NCBI GenBank assembly: GCA_014379625.1
Contig: JACMLJ010000005.1
Span: 1-64,000 of the forward strand
Length of the DNA stretch: 64,000 nt
Reading direction: 5' to 3'
Source: Ferruginibacter sp.
GTDB taxonomy: Bacteria > Bacteroidota > Bacteroidia > Chitinophagales > Chitinophagaceae
In this document: in pieces, positions 52,312 through 61,955 of the stretch
Layout of the letters: the number at the start of each line of letters is the position of its first letter
How positions within the stretch are numbered: position 1 is the stretch's first letter
Notes under the pieces: model-generated
The model's input: only the letters and a program-made list of their open reading frames with translations
Told to the model about the DNA's origin: nothing
Database searches by the model: none
Position numbers and translations under genes: made by a program

Positions 52312-54594
52312 ATGTCCAGGATATCAAGCCTGCTAATGTTTATATTAGCAGTATTGCTTATTGTTATTGCCATTCTTTCGGCATCTCCCCCCGCAATTAA
52401 GTTGGGCGAAGTACCAGATACCTGCTTTTCTGTAAAAAGGGCCTATTCCCATTTGCTGAAAATATCCAGACTCCCCCATAGCACCGGAACTGTTGAAAAT
52501 GCGAGAGTTCGTGAATATATAGCAGCTACCTGCCGACAGATGGGATTTACGGTTGAAATACAAAACACTACCTCAATCAATAACGGATGGAATTTTATAC
52601 AAGCAGCCAATGTGTACAATGTTATTGCGCTGAAAAAAGGGCAGCACAATAGTAAATCCGTGGTGTTAATGGCCCATTACGATTCGCAGGTTAATACACA
52701 GGGAGCGGGTGACGATGGAGCGGGGGTGGCATCTATGCTTGAAACTGCAAGGGCTTTACAAAAAGTAAACCTGCAAAATGACCTTATCTTATTATTTACG
52801 GATGGAGAGGAAATCGGGTTGATGGGTGCGAATGCATTTGTAAAAGAGAGCCCCCTTGTAAAAGGAATTGGATTGGTTATTAATTTTGAAGGACGTGGCA
52901 ATGCAGGTCCCAGCACCATGTTTGAGGTAAATGCCGGCAACGGGTGGGCCATCAATGAGTATGCAAAATCAGTTGCACATCCCTTTGCCAATTCACTCGG
53001 GTACGAATTATATAAAAAGTTACCTAATAATACCGATTATACACCATTTAAAAATGCAGGAATCACCGGGTTAAACAACGCTTATATAGACGGTTTTGTA
53101 AATTACCACAGTCCTAATGACAAGCCGGAAAATATGGATCTGCGGAGCCTTCAACATCACGGAGATAATATGTTAAGCCTTGTAAAGCATTTTGGCAACT
53201 TAACCATTACCGGTACAAAAACGCCTGATGCCAGTTATTTCAATGTGATTGGTAATTGGTTTATACATTATCCGGCTTCCTGGAATCTTGCATTTGTTTT
53301 ATTGACCGATTTGCTTTTTATTTTCTTCCTTCTTGCAGGCATAAAAAATAAAAGTATCAAAATAGGTGGTTTTATAATCAGCACCTTACTCTTTCCGGCA
53401 TTTTCTGCTATAACTTATTTTTCTGCCAAATACCTGCTTAAGGTAATTATTTCTCTTTATCCGTTATATAGTCATTTTGACGAAAACAATTCGTACAATA
53501 GCCCCTGGTATTTTTTAGCAATGAGTGCACTGGCGGTTACCCTGTTTTCTTTCATTTATCTGTTAGTTGCAAAAAAAATAAATTCAAATACATTGCTCGC
53601 CGGTATATTATTTATCGTTGTCATCCTTATGAATGGGATGCAGTATGCGGTTCCGTCAGGAAGTTATTTACTTTTTATCCCTTTATTTTTTATTTTAATT
53701 TCCCAACTGTTTTTGTCGGGTAAAAATTGGGGCAATGAAAAGCAGTCCAACCAATGGAATTTCCTAAATCTATTGAGCGTGGTACCTGCTATTTGTTTTA
53801 TTGCGCCTGCCGTTTACTTTACTTTTTTAGCATTTGGATTGGGAAGCAATATGCCCTTTGTTGTGGTTGGGGCGGGTATGTTTACAGCATTATTATTACC
53901 TGTATTGTATCCCTGTTTTAAAAATCAAAAATTATTTATTCCTGCAACTGCGCTGCTTTGTTTTTTCCTGGCCCTCGTTAAAGGTCAGCTTACATCAGGC
54001 TATTCAGAAAAATACCCGCTACCATCCAACCTGCACTATACAATGGATGCTGATTCTTCGCGTGCAAAATGGCTTTCTGATTTTTCTGCCCCTGATAAAT
54101 GGTCGGTTGGATTTTTTAAAAAAACTGCCATGAACAAAAAAGGTATCAGGCATAATGGCCGATTGATAAATGATGCCCCCGTACTACCTTTATTGCCCCC
54201 GACAGCAGTTATTACAAAGGATACATTGCATAATGGGAAGCGAACATTCGTAATCCATTTTAATCCTTCAAGAGAAAAAGTGAATTTTATAAATATTGCT
54301 ATTGCCGATAGCTGTAAAGTGAATTCAGTTTTTATTGATGGAAAGCAAACAAAAGTAGTTATGGACGGGTATCCAACACATTACCGGAACATTTCGTATA
54401 CCGGGGTAACCAGCAAAGGCTTTGATGTAATTTTTGAAATGGAGTGCAACAAAAAATTAGATATCATCCTGAGCGACCGTTCAATCGGGTTGCCAATAAT
54501 AGCTGGTATTAATACCAGTTACCCCAAAGATATCGTAGCAGACCAGCGTGGCAACAGCAATACAATACAGGTAAGGAAGCGCTTTATATTTTAA
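52312..54594 (+). CDS. Membrane-bound M28 family zinc aminopeptidase
   Basis: About 760 residues. After an N-terminal helix (SSLLMFILAVLLIVIAILSA), the M28 catalytic domain covers about 45-310. It has metal ligands in VVLMAHYDSQ (His, Asp), QGAGDDGAGVASMLETARAL (Asp), LLFTDGEEIGLMGA (Glu-Glu), NFEGRG and the final YHSPNDKPENM (His). About seven membrane helices (about 335-590) and a C-terminal beta domain follow, the layout of Fxna/ERMP1-like M28 peptidases. The substrate is unknown; it is probably peptides at the periplasmic face. The frame opens at a TTG (52279); the ATG at 52312 gives a clean signal-anchor. Confidence 0.92.
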   Translation: MSRISSLLMFILAVLLIVIAILSASPPAIKLGEVPDTCFSVKRAYSHLLKISRLPHSTGTVENARVREYIAATCRQMGFTVEIQNTTSINNGWNFIQAANVYNVIALKKGQHNSKSVVLMAHYDSQVNTQGAGDDGAGVASMLETARALQKVNLQNDLILLFTDGEEIGLMGANAFVKESPLVKGIGLVINFEGRGNAGPSTMFEVNAGNGWAINEYAKSVAHPFANSLGYELYKKLPNNTDYTPFKNAGITGLNNAYIDGFVNYHSPNDKPENMDLRSLQHHGDNMLSLVKHFGNLTITGTKTPDASYFNVIGNWFIHYPASWNLAFVLLTDLLFIFFLLAGIKNKSIKIGGFIISTLLFPAFSAITYFSAKYLLKVIISLYPLYSHFDENNSYNSPWYFLAMSALAVTLFSFIYLLVAKKINSNTLLAGILFIVVILMNGMQYAVPSGSYLLFIPLFFILISQLFLSGKNWGNEKQSNQWNFLNLLSVVPAICFIAPAVYFTFLAFGLGSNMPFVVVGAGMFTALLLPVLYPCFKNQKLFIPATALLCFFLALVKGQLTSGYSEKYPLPSNLHYTMDADSSRAKWLSDFSAPDKWSVGFFKKTAMNKKGIRHNGRLINDAPVLPLLPPTAVITKDTLHNGKRTFVIHFNPSREKVNFINIAIADSCKVNSVFIDGKQTKVVMDGYPTHYRNISYTGVTSKGFDVIFEMECNKKLDIILSDRSIGLPIIAGINTSYPKDIVADQRGNSNTIQVRKRFIF

Positions 54595-54681
54595 TGAAAC
54601 TAGCCCCGGATCAATACTCCTTAAAAATATAGCAGCGTATCAATTTCATATGTTTTATCAGGATATGCCTACCTTCAGCAC

Positions 54682-55416
54682 ATGAAAACTGAAATGGAGA
54701 ATGTATTAATAAAAAACAGGTCAAACTTTCACCAGGTGATAAATTTCAATCCTGTTACAGACAAATTAATTGAATTTGATTTTACAGGATCCAATAAAGA
54801 ACTGACTGCAAATGAAATATTGGATACACAAAAATTTTCTCTGTATATAAATAAACAGCTCGAAAGCCACCAGGCTAAATTTGGCATCGGGGGCTATAAT
54901 GAAAACAGGGTGCTTTACAAAAGAAGCAGCCTCTTTGACCAGGGTTCTTCAGGTTTAATGGAAAATGAGGACGCCATCAGGGTATCCCCCCGTTCTGTGC
55001 ACCTTGGTATTGATATCTGGGGGGCGGTGGGTACAGCCGTATTTGTACCGGTAGGTGGTATGGTGCACAGTTTTGCGTTCAATAATAATTTTGGCGATTA
55101 TGGTGCCACTATTATTTTACAACATCAATTAGACACCGTAGTGTTTCATACACTTTACGGCCATGTAAGTTTGGTAGATATTGCTCAACTGCACCCCGGG
55201 CAGTACATCAGCAGGGGAGAACTGATTGCTCATTTTGGCAGGCAGGAAGAGAATGGCTGGTGGCCACCACACCTTCATTTCCAGGTGATCGGCGATATGA
55301 ATTTAAAAGAAGGCGATTATCCCGGGGTTTGTACCGTAAATGAAAGTGAAAAATACCTTCAAAACTGCCCTGATCCCGATCTGATATTGAATATGATGCA
55401 ATATGTGCTTGCCTGA
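54682..55416 (+). CDS. M23 family metallopeptidase without signal peptide
   Basis: 244 residues. The LytM-type domain (about 105-230) has zinc ligands in SVHLGIDIWGAVGTAVFVPV (His, Asp) and PPHLHFQVIGDM (HxH), with TLYGHVSLVDI and HPGQYISRGELIAHFGRQEE between. Such enzymes usually cut peptidoglycan cross-bridges, but the N-terminal 100 residues contain neither a signal peptide nor a membrane helix. The protein may therefore stay in the cytoplasm, or the export route is not obvious. It is followed by dxs 111 bases later on the same strand. Confidence 0.88.
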   Translation: MKTEMENVLIKNRSNFHQVINFNPVTDKLIEFDFTGSNKELTANEILDTQKFSLYINKQLESHQAKFGIGGYNENRVLYKRSSLFDQGSSGLMENEDAIRVSPRSVHLGIDIWGAVGTAVFVPVGGMVHSFAFNNNFGDYGATIILQHQLDTVVFHTLYGHVSLVDIAQLHPGQYISRGELIAHFGRQEENGWWPPHLHFQVIGDMNLKEGDYPGVCTVNESEKYLQNCPDPDLILNMMQYVLA

Positions 55417-55527
55417 CCTCAAGGTAGGCCTTTTTTTAAATACTAATAAAGAACTTTATACGTTTTAAATTGTATCTTATTCTGTAAAGAAGCAAAAAAA
55501 CTACCTTTACAGCGCAAATGAACCAGC

Positions 55528-57465
55528 ATGGAAATTAAAGCAGGCAAATTATTAAGGGACATCAATAACCCTGATGACTTAAAAAAATTAAAAAAGGAGC
55601 AATTACACCAGGTATGTGACGAATTACGCCAGTATATTATTGATGTGGTGAGTGTGCATGGCGGGCACTTTGCAGCAAGTTTGGGCGTGGTAGAATTGAG
55701 TGTAGCATTGCATTTTGTATACAATACACCGTACGACCAGTTAGTCTGGGATGTAGGTCACCAGGCTTATGGTCATAAAATTTTGACAGGCAGAAGAGAC
55801 GAATTCCCCACCAACAGAAAATACCATGGCCTTAGCGGTTTTCCCAACCGTAGTGAAAGTGAATATGATACTTTTGGTGTTGGCCATTCTTCAACCTCCA
55901 TTAGTGCCGCGTTAGGAATGGCGATGGCCAGTTACTATAAAGGTGAAAAAGACAGGCAGCATATTGCTGTGATAGGTGATGGGGCTATGACTGCCGGACT
56001 CGCTTTTGAAGCAATGAACCATGCAGGCACAGCCAATAGCAACGTGCTCATCATACTAAACGACAATTGTATGAGCATCGATCCTAATGTAGGCGCTTTG
56101 AAAGAATATTTAACGGATATCACTACTTCACATACCTACAACGACCTTCGCGACAATGTTTGGAAAGCCCTGGGCAAATTACCGGTTGGTAAAAATTTCA
56201 GCCGCGAAATGGCCAGTAAATTAGAAGCAAGCCTGAAAGGTATTGTTAGTAAAAGCAGCAACCTGTTTGAAGCATTGCAATTACGTTATTTTGGTCCTAT
56301 CGATGGCCACAATATTACTAAATTGGTGGACACCCTGATGGATCTGAAAGATATTCCGGGTCCTAAAATATTGCATATCAAAACCATAAAAGGAAAAGGA
56401 TATGCTTTAGCTGAAAAGGATCAAACCAAATGGCATGCACCTGGCTTGTTTGATAAGATCACCGGGGAAATAGTGAAGAAAAAATTTGATATCCTCCAGC
56501 CTCCTAAATACCAGGATGTTTTTGGACATACCCTTATTGAGCTGGCGGAAATGAACGATTCAATAATGGGCGTTACACCGGCAATGCCCAGCGGGTCCTC
56601 TTTAAAATACATGATGGAGAAAATGCCCAACCGGGCTTTTGATGTGGGCATCTGCGAGCAGCATGCAGTTACCTTAAGTGCAGGACTGGCTACCCAGGGG
56701 ATGAGGGTTTTTTGTAATGTATATTCCACTTTTATGCAAAGGGCCTATGATATGGTGATCCATGACGTGGCTATTCAAAATTTACCGGTAGTGTTTTGTT
56801 TAGACAGGGCGGGACTGGTAGGTGAAGACGGCCCCACACATCATGGCTGTTATGATATTGCCTATATGCGCTGCATACCCAATATGATCATTAGCGCGCC
56901 TATGAATGAAAAGGAATTGAGAAACCTGATGTACACATCGCAACTGGCAACCACCCAGGCTCCATTTGTAATTCGTTATCCGAGGGGTGAAGGGGTAATG
57001 CCCGAATGGAAAACACCTTTTGAAGCAATACAAATTGGTAAAGGAAGAAAAATAAAAGATGGTCAGGATGTAGCGATACTTTCATTTGGTCACCCGGGAA
57101 ATTTTGCAGCCACCGCTATCAGGGAAGTCAAAGGCGAAGGGATTAACCCCGCGCATTATGATATGCGTTTTGTAAAGCCCATCGATAAAGAATTATTGCA
57201 TGAAGTGTTTGGTAAATTCAACAAAATTATCACCATCGAAGACGGAACAGTAGTGGGGGGCTTTGGCAGTGCGGTACTGGAGTTTATGAATGAATATGGC
57301 TATAAGGCGGATATAAAGATCATGGGTATACCTGATCGTTTGGTAGAGCATGGCTCGCCAAAAGAATTGTACAATGAAATTGGATTGGATGCCAATGCGA
57401 TTGCAGGGGTATTGAGAGACCTGATGAAAGCGAAAGTAAAAATTACCGCCAATAGTTTTCAATAA
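55528..57465 (+). CDS. dxs: 1-deoxy-D-xylulose-5-phosphate synthase
   Basis: A 645-residue thiamine diphosphate enzyme joining pyruvate and glyceraldehyde 3-phosphate, the entry of the MEP pathway. The early blocks are VHGGHFAASLGVVELSVALH and YDQLVWDVGHQAYGHKILTG. The ThDP motif is IGDGAMTAGLAFEAMNHAGT followed by NDNCMSIDPNVGAL. The transketolase central domain has FDVGICEQHAVTLSAGLATQ and DRAGLVGEDGPTHHGCYDIA, and the C-terminal domain has IEDGTVVGGFGSAVLEFMNE. It shares the pathway with ispG in this window but is not linked to it. Confidence 0.97.
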   Translation: MEIKAGKLLRDINNPDDLKKLKKEQLHQVCDELRQYIIDVVSVHGGHFAASLGVVELSVALHFVYNTPYDQLVWDVGHQAYGHKILTGRRDEFPTNRKYHGLSGFPNRSESEYDTFGVGHSSTSISAALGMAMASYYKGEKDRQHIAVIGDGAMTAGLAFEAMNHAGTANSNVLIILNDNCMSIDPNVGALKEYLTDITTSHTYNDLRDNVWKALGKLPVGKNFSREMASKLEASLKGIVSKSSNLFEALQLRYFGPIDGHNITKLVDTLMDLKDIPGPKILHIKTIKGKGYALAEKDQTKWHAPGLFDKITGEIVKKKFDILQPPKYQDVFGHTLIELAEMNDSIMGVTPAMPSGSSLKYMMEKMPNRAFDVGICEQHAVTLSAGLATQGMRVFCNVYSTFMQRAYDMVIHDVAIQNLPVVFCLDRAGLVGEDGPTHHGCYDIAYMRCIPNMIISAPMNEKELRNLMYTSQLATTQAPFVIRYPRGEGVMPEWKTPFEAIQIGKGRKIKDGQDVAILSFGHPGNFAATAIREVKGEGINPAHYDMRFVKPIDKELLHEVFGKFNKIITIEDGTVVGGFGSAVLEFMNEYGYKADIKIMGIPDRLVEHGSPKELYNEIGLDANAIAGVLRDLMKAKVKITANSFQ

Positions 57466-57741
57466 AAAACATTGGGTAATTTCTTTAGCGCATACATTCC
57501 TCCGGTTTTCTTTTTTTGTTGTATGCCTGGTTAATAACTATAGCGTTCAAGACTCCGGGCCAGGTCTTAAAAAACCGGCCAACCTGTATAATCAGGCATA
57601 AGGAAATTCCGAACTAATAAGCCAAGGGTCTAATCCACATCTTTCAGTTTAGCTAATCGCAGGGTATACGCAGATTAGTGCGCAACCCGCTATTTCCCTT
57701 TCAACTACAAGGTGAAAACAAGCATACATCATTAAGCATTT

Positions 57742-58737
57742 TTACCAGCTTAAATACAACGAAAAATTGCCTGCATTATGATTGTATAATCCCGGCAGAA
57801 AAACGCAGGATGAATTTTGACTGACTGATAACCCCAATTTTTTATACACGATCACTACCCCGCCACTCAAAGCATAATTGAATTTACTGGGGTTATGCCT
57901 GTACTTTGTTTTCGTACCCCCGGCTGTGTTTACTTCTCCCGTTAGCAACCCATCGTGAAAAGTATATACTATCTCCGGTTTTACTACCAGGTAGATTTGT
58001 ATGTCTTTTTTATTCGCGGTTTTTAAAACGGCTTTGTAACCCGTTAAAAAGCCATTAAAATAAGGGGCCATTATTCCGAACCGTATTTTTGAACTCAAAC
58101 CTACTGCATTAACCATTGTACCCGCGAATAACTGGCCGCCAGCAATCACTTCCAGTTTACCAATTGCCGCAAGCCCTTTTTCCGCTTTGATATTCAGGTT
58201 CGCATACAACTTGTTGCTGAGTTGATGATACCAGCCCATCGCCCTGGGTATCCCCACAAAACGATGAATAAACCTTTGCATTTCTTCGGCAAGAGCAGCC
58301 GGCCCCCTTACACCTAAAGATAATTCTGTTTGAACATCATATTTTTTAAATGGATTGTACGAATAAACCGATCGGGTGATGAATAAAGCCCCGGCGTAAG
58401 GATAATCATCTGCCTGGTATGCTGATGTTGTTATATCTGCCGGTGTAAACATGAGCTGTGTGAGTCCCCATCCAAGAACGTTTATACTTTGATCACCGGC
58501 TCCGGGCATTATTTGATCAACGATAAATTTTGAAGGGTTTTCCCTTGTGTAATAGAAGTTAATTTGCGTGCCATTGGTGTAAGCGTAATCGGTGGTTTTG
58601 CTTAGCAGGTTGTACCGGTCATTATCTTCATAAAAACGTAACAGGTAGTTAGGCCCAACCTCCCCGGATTGTGCAGTCAACCTTATCCAACTAAAAATAA
58701 GCAGCGAAAAAATGGTAAGGGTATACCCGGTTTGCAT
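57742..58737 (-). CDS. LpxR-like lipid A deacylase family outer membrane protein (DUF2219)
   Basis: 331 residues with a signal peptide (MQTGYTLTIFSLLIFSWIRL, cut after TAQ). The mature protein is a predicted beta-barrel: YLLRFYEDNDRYNLLSKTTD, YAYTNGTQINFYYTREN and DYPYAGALFITRSVYSYNPF are LpxR/DUF2219 blocks, where DxxYTNG and PYAG surround the active site. LpxR removes the 3'-acyloxyacyl chain of lipid A at the outer membrane; activity here is inferred from the family. The frame is open to 58887, but the ATG at 58737 starts a proper signal peptide. Confidence 0.9.
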   Translation of the reverse strand: MQTGYTLTIFSLLIFSWIRLTAQSGEVGPNYLLRFYEDNDRYNLLSKTTDYAYTNGTQINFYYTRENPSKFIVDQIMPGAGDQSINVLGWGLTQLMFTPADITTSAYQADDYPYAGALFITRSVYSYNPFKKYDVQTELSLGVRGPAALAEEMQRFIHRFVGIPRAMGWYHQLSNKLYANLNIKAEKGLAAIGKLEVIAGGQLFAGTMVNAVGLSSKIRFGIMAPYFNGFLTGYKAVLKTANKKDIQIYLVVKPEIVYTFHDGLLTGEVNTAGGTKTKYRHNPSKFNYALSGGVVIVYKKLGLSVSQNSSCVFLPGLYNHNAGNFSLYLSW

Positions 58738-58895
58738 AGCTTTTTTTTTGATTGTATCGTGTAAACATAATTTTTTCGGGCTGTTATAAATATTGCAATC
58801 ATCAGCTAATGTTGTACTAAGCGTAAAGTGGCAGTTTGATTGGAGACCCGATGGCCATAGGGTGGTCAATGGTGAAATATTGACCATTCACTATT

Positions 58896-58985
58896 CAATG
58901 TTGTTTAGTTAAGCCCTTTCCTCTCCTTTGGAGAGGACTAAGGTGAGATCAGACAAGCAAAAAATATCTTAACTAAACGGCATTG
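58896..58985. repeat. Inverted-repeat element with palindromic core, dispersed repeat copy 2
   Basis: Outer arms caatgttgtttagttaag (58896-58913) and cttaactaaacggcattg (58968-58985) match at 16 of 18 positions as inverted repeats. The core cctctcctttggagagg (58920-58936) is the reverse complement of the leuS-embedded palindrome. The right arm resembles 33401-33419. This is a MITE- or REP-like layout without a coding region. Confidence 0.65.
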
Positions 58986-59036
58986 ATTCACTATTCAACA
59001 TTGACCATTCACGATTCACCATTCACCATTCACGCT
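58986..59036. repeat. Short attcac tandem repeats
   Basis: Repeated attca(c/a) units: attcactattcaacattg, then accattcacgattcacc and attcaccattcacgc. A further set (gaccattcactattcaatg) lies on the other side of the element at 58882-58900. Noncoding. Confidence 0.65.
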
Positions 59037-59223
59037 TACCATAAACCCCACTGTGCTGAATATCCTCACCGTCTCCGGGCACCCACTTCAGAATAAAATA
59101 AATTTATCATTTCCCGGTTAGTGATTTTGAAGTTAAAGAATAATTTTATTTTTCTTTAATAATCACCATCAAATATTTGTGGAAGATACATTATAAGGCA
59201 TCTCAAAAAACTAAATAAGCTTT

Positions 59224-59868
59224 ATGCGTTTTTGTTCAATGCTCCTTTTTGCTTTAGTCTCCATTTCAGCAATGGTTGTTTATAAAAGCCTTAGAAATAT
59301 TGGCAGCAGTATCAAACAAAAAGACACCAGTATTAAGTCTGTAAAGGAAGGGCATAAAATAGCATTGGCTCGCCTGTATAAATATGCAGGGAAAGTAAAA
59401 CCATATGTAAAAGAAAATCACCTCAACAGCAGGTTCTGTTTTTTGATTGACATGAAGATAGCTTCCGGCAGTAAGCGTTTTTTTATGTATGACCTGGTAA
59501 ATGATTCTATATTGCTGGCGGGATTGGTAACGCATGGCAGCGGCCTCAGTAATATAACCGACAGCATTATATTTTCCAATGAGCCCGGCAGTAACTGCAC
59601 TTCACCGGGTAAATATAAAATTGGCAAATCTTATTATGGTAAATTTGGTCTTGCTTACAAATTATTTGGATTAGACAAAACCAACAGCAATGCATTTAAC
59701 CGGTCTGTAGTTTTACACGCCCATCCATGCGTTCCTGATCATGAAATTGCCCCACTTAAAATTTGCAACAGTTGGGGCTGTCCTACTATTTCACCTATTT
59801 TTTTGAATCAATTAAAAATGTACATCGATAAACCCGGCCCACCAATATTGTTGTGGATAGTTATTTAA
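59224..59868 (+). CDS. L,D-transpeptidase catalytic domain-like protein (YkuD_2 type)
   Basis: 214 residues. A short hydrophobic N-terminus (RFCSMLLFALVSISAMVVY) acts as signal or anchor. The domain about 75-214 has FCFLIDMKIASGSKRFFMYD, GLVTHGSGLSN, SPGKYKIGKSYYGKFGLAYK, then VVLHAHPCVPD and the catalytic-type NSWGCPTISP (Cys near residue 182 with the earlier His). This matches the YkuD_2 murein transpeptidase-like family. It could remodel or link peptidoglycan peptides in the periplasm; activity is inferred. Its stop overlaps the end of the convergent pirin gene by 4 bases. Confidence 0.85.
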   Translation: MRFCSMLLFALVSISAMVVYKSLRNIGSSIKQKDTSIKSVKEGHKIALARLYKYAGKVKPYVKENHLNSRFCFLIDMKIASGSKRFFMYDLVNDSILLAGLVTHGSGLSNITDSIIFSNEPGSNCTSPGKYKIGKSYYGKFGLAYKLFGLDKTNSNAFNRSVVLHAHPCVPDHEIAPLKICNSWGCPTISPIFLNQLKMYIDKPGPPILLWIVI

Positions 59869-60575
59869 TTCATGGGTACTTCCACTGCCAGCAACTCCGC
59901 ATCTTCACTGCACTCAATGTTAAAACTATCCGTACCGGAAATACCCAGCGCATCCCTTTTATTCAAAATAATTTCATTTACTTTCACTGTTCCATTGATG
60001 ACTACTAAAAAAACCCCGTTTCCTGCAAAAGCATTGTTATAGCTTAGTGATTTACCCGCCGTTAATTTTGTTAATGAAAAACGGGCATCTTGGTTAATCC
60101 ACAAAGCGTCATCTTTTTCCTTAGGCGAAACTACTATCTGCCATTGATCGATACGGCCAGTTATATCAAAGTTCCGTTGGTCATATCTTGGTGTTATATT
60201 TCTTTCTTTCGGAAATACCCATATCTGGAAAAGTGTAACCGGCTCTGTTGAAGAAGCATTGGCTTCAGAATGTTGAACACCCGTACCGGCACTCATGATT
60301 TGTATATCACCTGCTTTAATTATCCCTTCACCGCCCGTACTGTCTTTGTGTTTGAGCGCACCGGTAAACGGGATGGTTACTATCTCCATATTATCATGGG
60401 GATGGGTATCAAATTTTCCTCCGCCGGCAATAAAGTCATCATTCAATACCCTTAAAAGGCCAAAGTGCACTTTCTGAGGATTATGATATTGACCAAAACT
60501 GAAATAAAAATTAGGCTTTAACCAGCCATAATCCGCACTGCCCCTTTCGGCAGCCTTATGCAATATTGTTGTCAT
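59865..60575 (-). CDS. Pirin family protein
   Basis: 236 residues with a cupin fold: FSFGQYHNPQKVHFGLLRVL, then FDTHPHDNMEIVTIPFTGAL (the metal-binding His pair and Glu), KDSTGGEGIIKAGDIQIMSA and GTGVQHSEANAS. Some pirins are quercetin dioxygenases or redox-linked regulators; the role here is unknown. The frame extends to 60623; the ATG at 60575 (MTTILHKAAERG) is the family-like start. Confidence 0.93.
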   Translation of the reverse strand: MTTILHKAAERGSADYGWLKPNFYFSFGQYHNPQKVHFGLLRVLNDDFIAGGGKFDTHPHDNMEIVTIPFTGALKHKDSTGGEGIIKAGDIQIMSAGTGVQHSEANASSTEPVTLFQIWVFPKERNITPRYDQRNFDITGRIDQWQIVVSPKEKDDALWINQDARFSLTKLTAGKSLSYNNAFAGNGVFLVVINGTVKVNEIILNKRDALGISGTDSFNIECSEDAELLAVEVPMN

Positions 60576-60657
60576 GATTTTCTTTTTAAATATTCGATGC
60601 TTAAATATCAAATAGGATACCATTCGGTGGTACTGTCATAAATGCAGATTGATTCAG

Positions 60658-60942
60658 TTACTGCTTCGTAAAGAAGGATAATCGCCGGTGGTTAAGTAAT
60701 AAAAATTTGCGGACTATTTTTTGTACTACAGGTATTTTAATTCGGGCTTTTACTTGTTCAAAAGCTGGTGTAAAAGATGAGTAACTTCTTCCAGCTTGCC
60801 TATTAATTCCCCGGGGAATATTAATAGGCAATTGAGTATCTGTTTCTATTTCTTTAAATGCTTTTTCTATTAACCTTGTGTTCGGGATATTAAACAGCGA
60901 AGCGATATTTGCAAACCTGCGGTTGTTGTTGGGAAATTCCAA
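60658..60942 (-). CDS. Small unknown protein following scpA
   Basis: 94 residues, very basic, Asn/Arg-rich, starting at a TTG 10 bases after the scpA stop. No signal, membrane helix or known motif; pieces are IASLFNIPNTRLIEKAFKEI and FTPAFEQVKARIKIPVVQKI. Codon use looks like its neighbours, and the position suggests cotranscription with scpA. It could also be an accidental frame; I put it at about even odds. Confidence 0.42.
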   Translation of the reverse strand: MEFPNNNRRFANIASLFNIPNTRLIEKAFKEIETDTQLPINIPRGINRQAGRSYSSFTPAFEQVKARIKIPVVQKIVRKFLLLNHRRLSFFTKQ

Positions 60943-60952
60943 AAGAACAATA

Positions 60953-61750
60953 TTAAAAACTCGTCATCTCATTGTAATCAAGTGTGGTAGAAATTTCATC
61001 TACCCTGTTTTCATTATATTCAATGATGAAATTGTTTCTTCCTTCACCGCTTACAAGCAACATATATCTTTGTTGCACAAGTTCCAGCAGGCTTAAAAAT
61101 AAAAAAATGGCATGGATACGATTTTCACACAGATCAAATATTTTTTCAAATGATACTGTCTTTTCTTTACGGCAGGTATCGAGCATAAATTCCCTGCTTT
61201 CTTCCATCGTGTAATTGTACTGTACCACGGTGTGTACCGGCTTATTATTCCTTTCCCTTAGCCGCTGTGCCACTTTTTCAAATGCTTTCATCAGTTTAAA
61301 AAGGGTAACCGCCTGTATCTCGGTACCTTCTCCAAATTCTTCACCTATTTGAGAAAGTTCTTTTTGAAGGTTGCCCCGTTTGATCAGGAGCATACGGATT
61401 TCTTCCAGCTCGGCCATCTTTACAGACGCTTCTTTAAATCTTTTGTATTCAAGTATCTTATTGATCAGTTCCTGCCTTGGATCTATTTCATTGCCTTGTG
61501 CATCGATTTCTTTTCTTGGTATCAGCATCTTCGCCTTTATACGCATTAGCGTACTGATAAATAATATAAACTCACTACTCAGTTCTATATTCAGCTTTTC
61601 GGAGTGATGAATAAAATCAAGAAAGTCGTTGGTGATTTTAGTGATCGGGATATTATAAATATCCAGTTCATCTCTTTCTATAAAAAAAAGTAAAAGGTCA
61701 AATGGCCCTTCAAACTGATCCAGCTTTATCTGGTAGGTAGCGGTAGTCAA
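60953..61750 (-). CDS. scpA: Segregation and condensation protein A
   Basis: A 265-residue kleisin subunit of the SMC-ScpAB condensin. The N-terminal QIKLDQFEGPFDLLLFFIER and LDIYNIPITKITNDFLDFIH are the ScpA signature that binds the SMC neck. The middle is helical and charged, and the C-terminal winged helix (TVSFEKIFDLCENRIHAIFL) should bind the SMC head. scpB is not in the window. Confidence 0.94.
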   Translation of the reverse strand: MTTATYQIKLDQFEGPFDLLLFFIERDELDIYNIPITKITNDFLDFIHHSEKLNIELSSEFILFISTLMRIKAKMLIPRKEIDAQGNEIDPRQELINKILEYKRFKEASVKMAELEEIRMLLIKRGNLQKELSQIGEEFGEGTEIQAVTLFKLMKAFEKVAQRLRERNNKPVHTVVQYNYTMEESREFMLDTCRKEKTVSFEKIFDLCENRIHAIFLFLSLLELVQQRYMLLVSGEGRNNFIIEYNENRVDEISTTLDYNEMTSF

Positions 61751-61955
61751 TGTAAAATAATATTAATGATAAAACACCCTTCCACCCTTTGCGGGATAGT
61801 ACGCAACCGTTGCGAAAAATACCGGTAAAGTGCCGGCAGCAAATGTATAGAAAGTTTTTAGAGAATTACCATTTTGCGGCAAAACCTACACCCGGTGTGG
61901 ATAATAACAACGATCAAATGAAAAGTTCAGGTCGTTGTGACTATCGGAGGGATGC

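Larger units (their letters stand above)
58738..59223. other. Intergenic region rich in repeats
   Basis: About 485 bases with no gene. It contains an inverted-repeat element (58896-58985) enclosing a leuS-like palindrome, and a run of attcac-type repeats to about 59036. 59037-59223 is AT-rich and unremarkable, and must carry the promoter of the L,D-transpeptidase-like gene. Confidence 0.55.
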
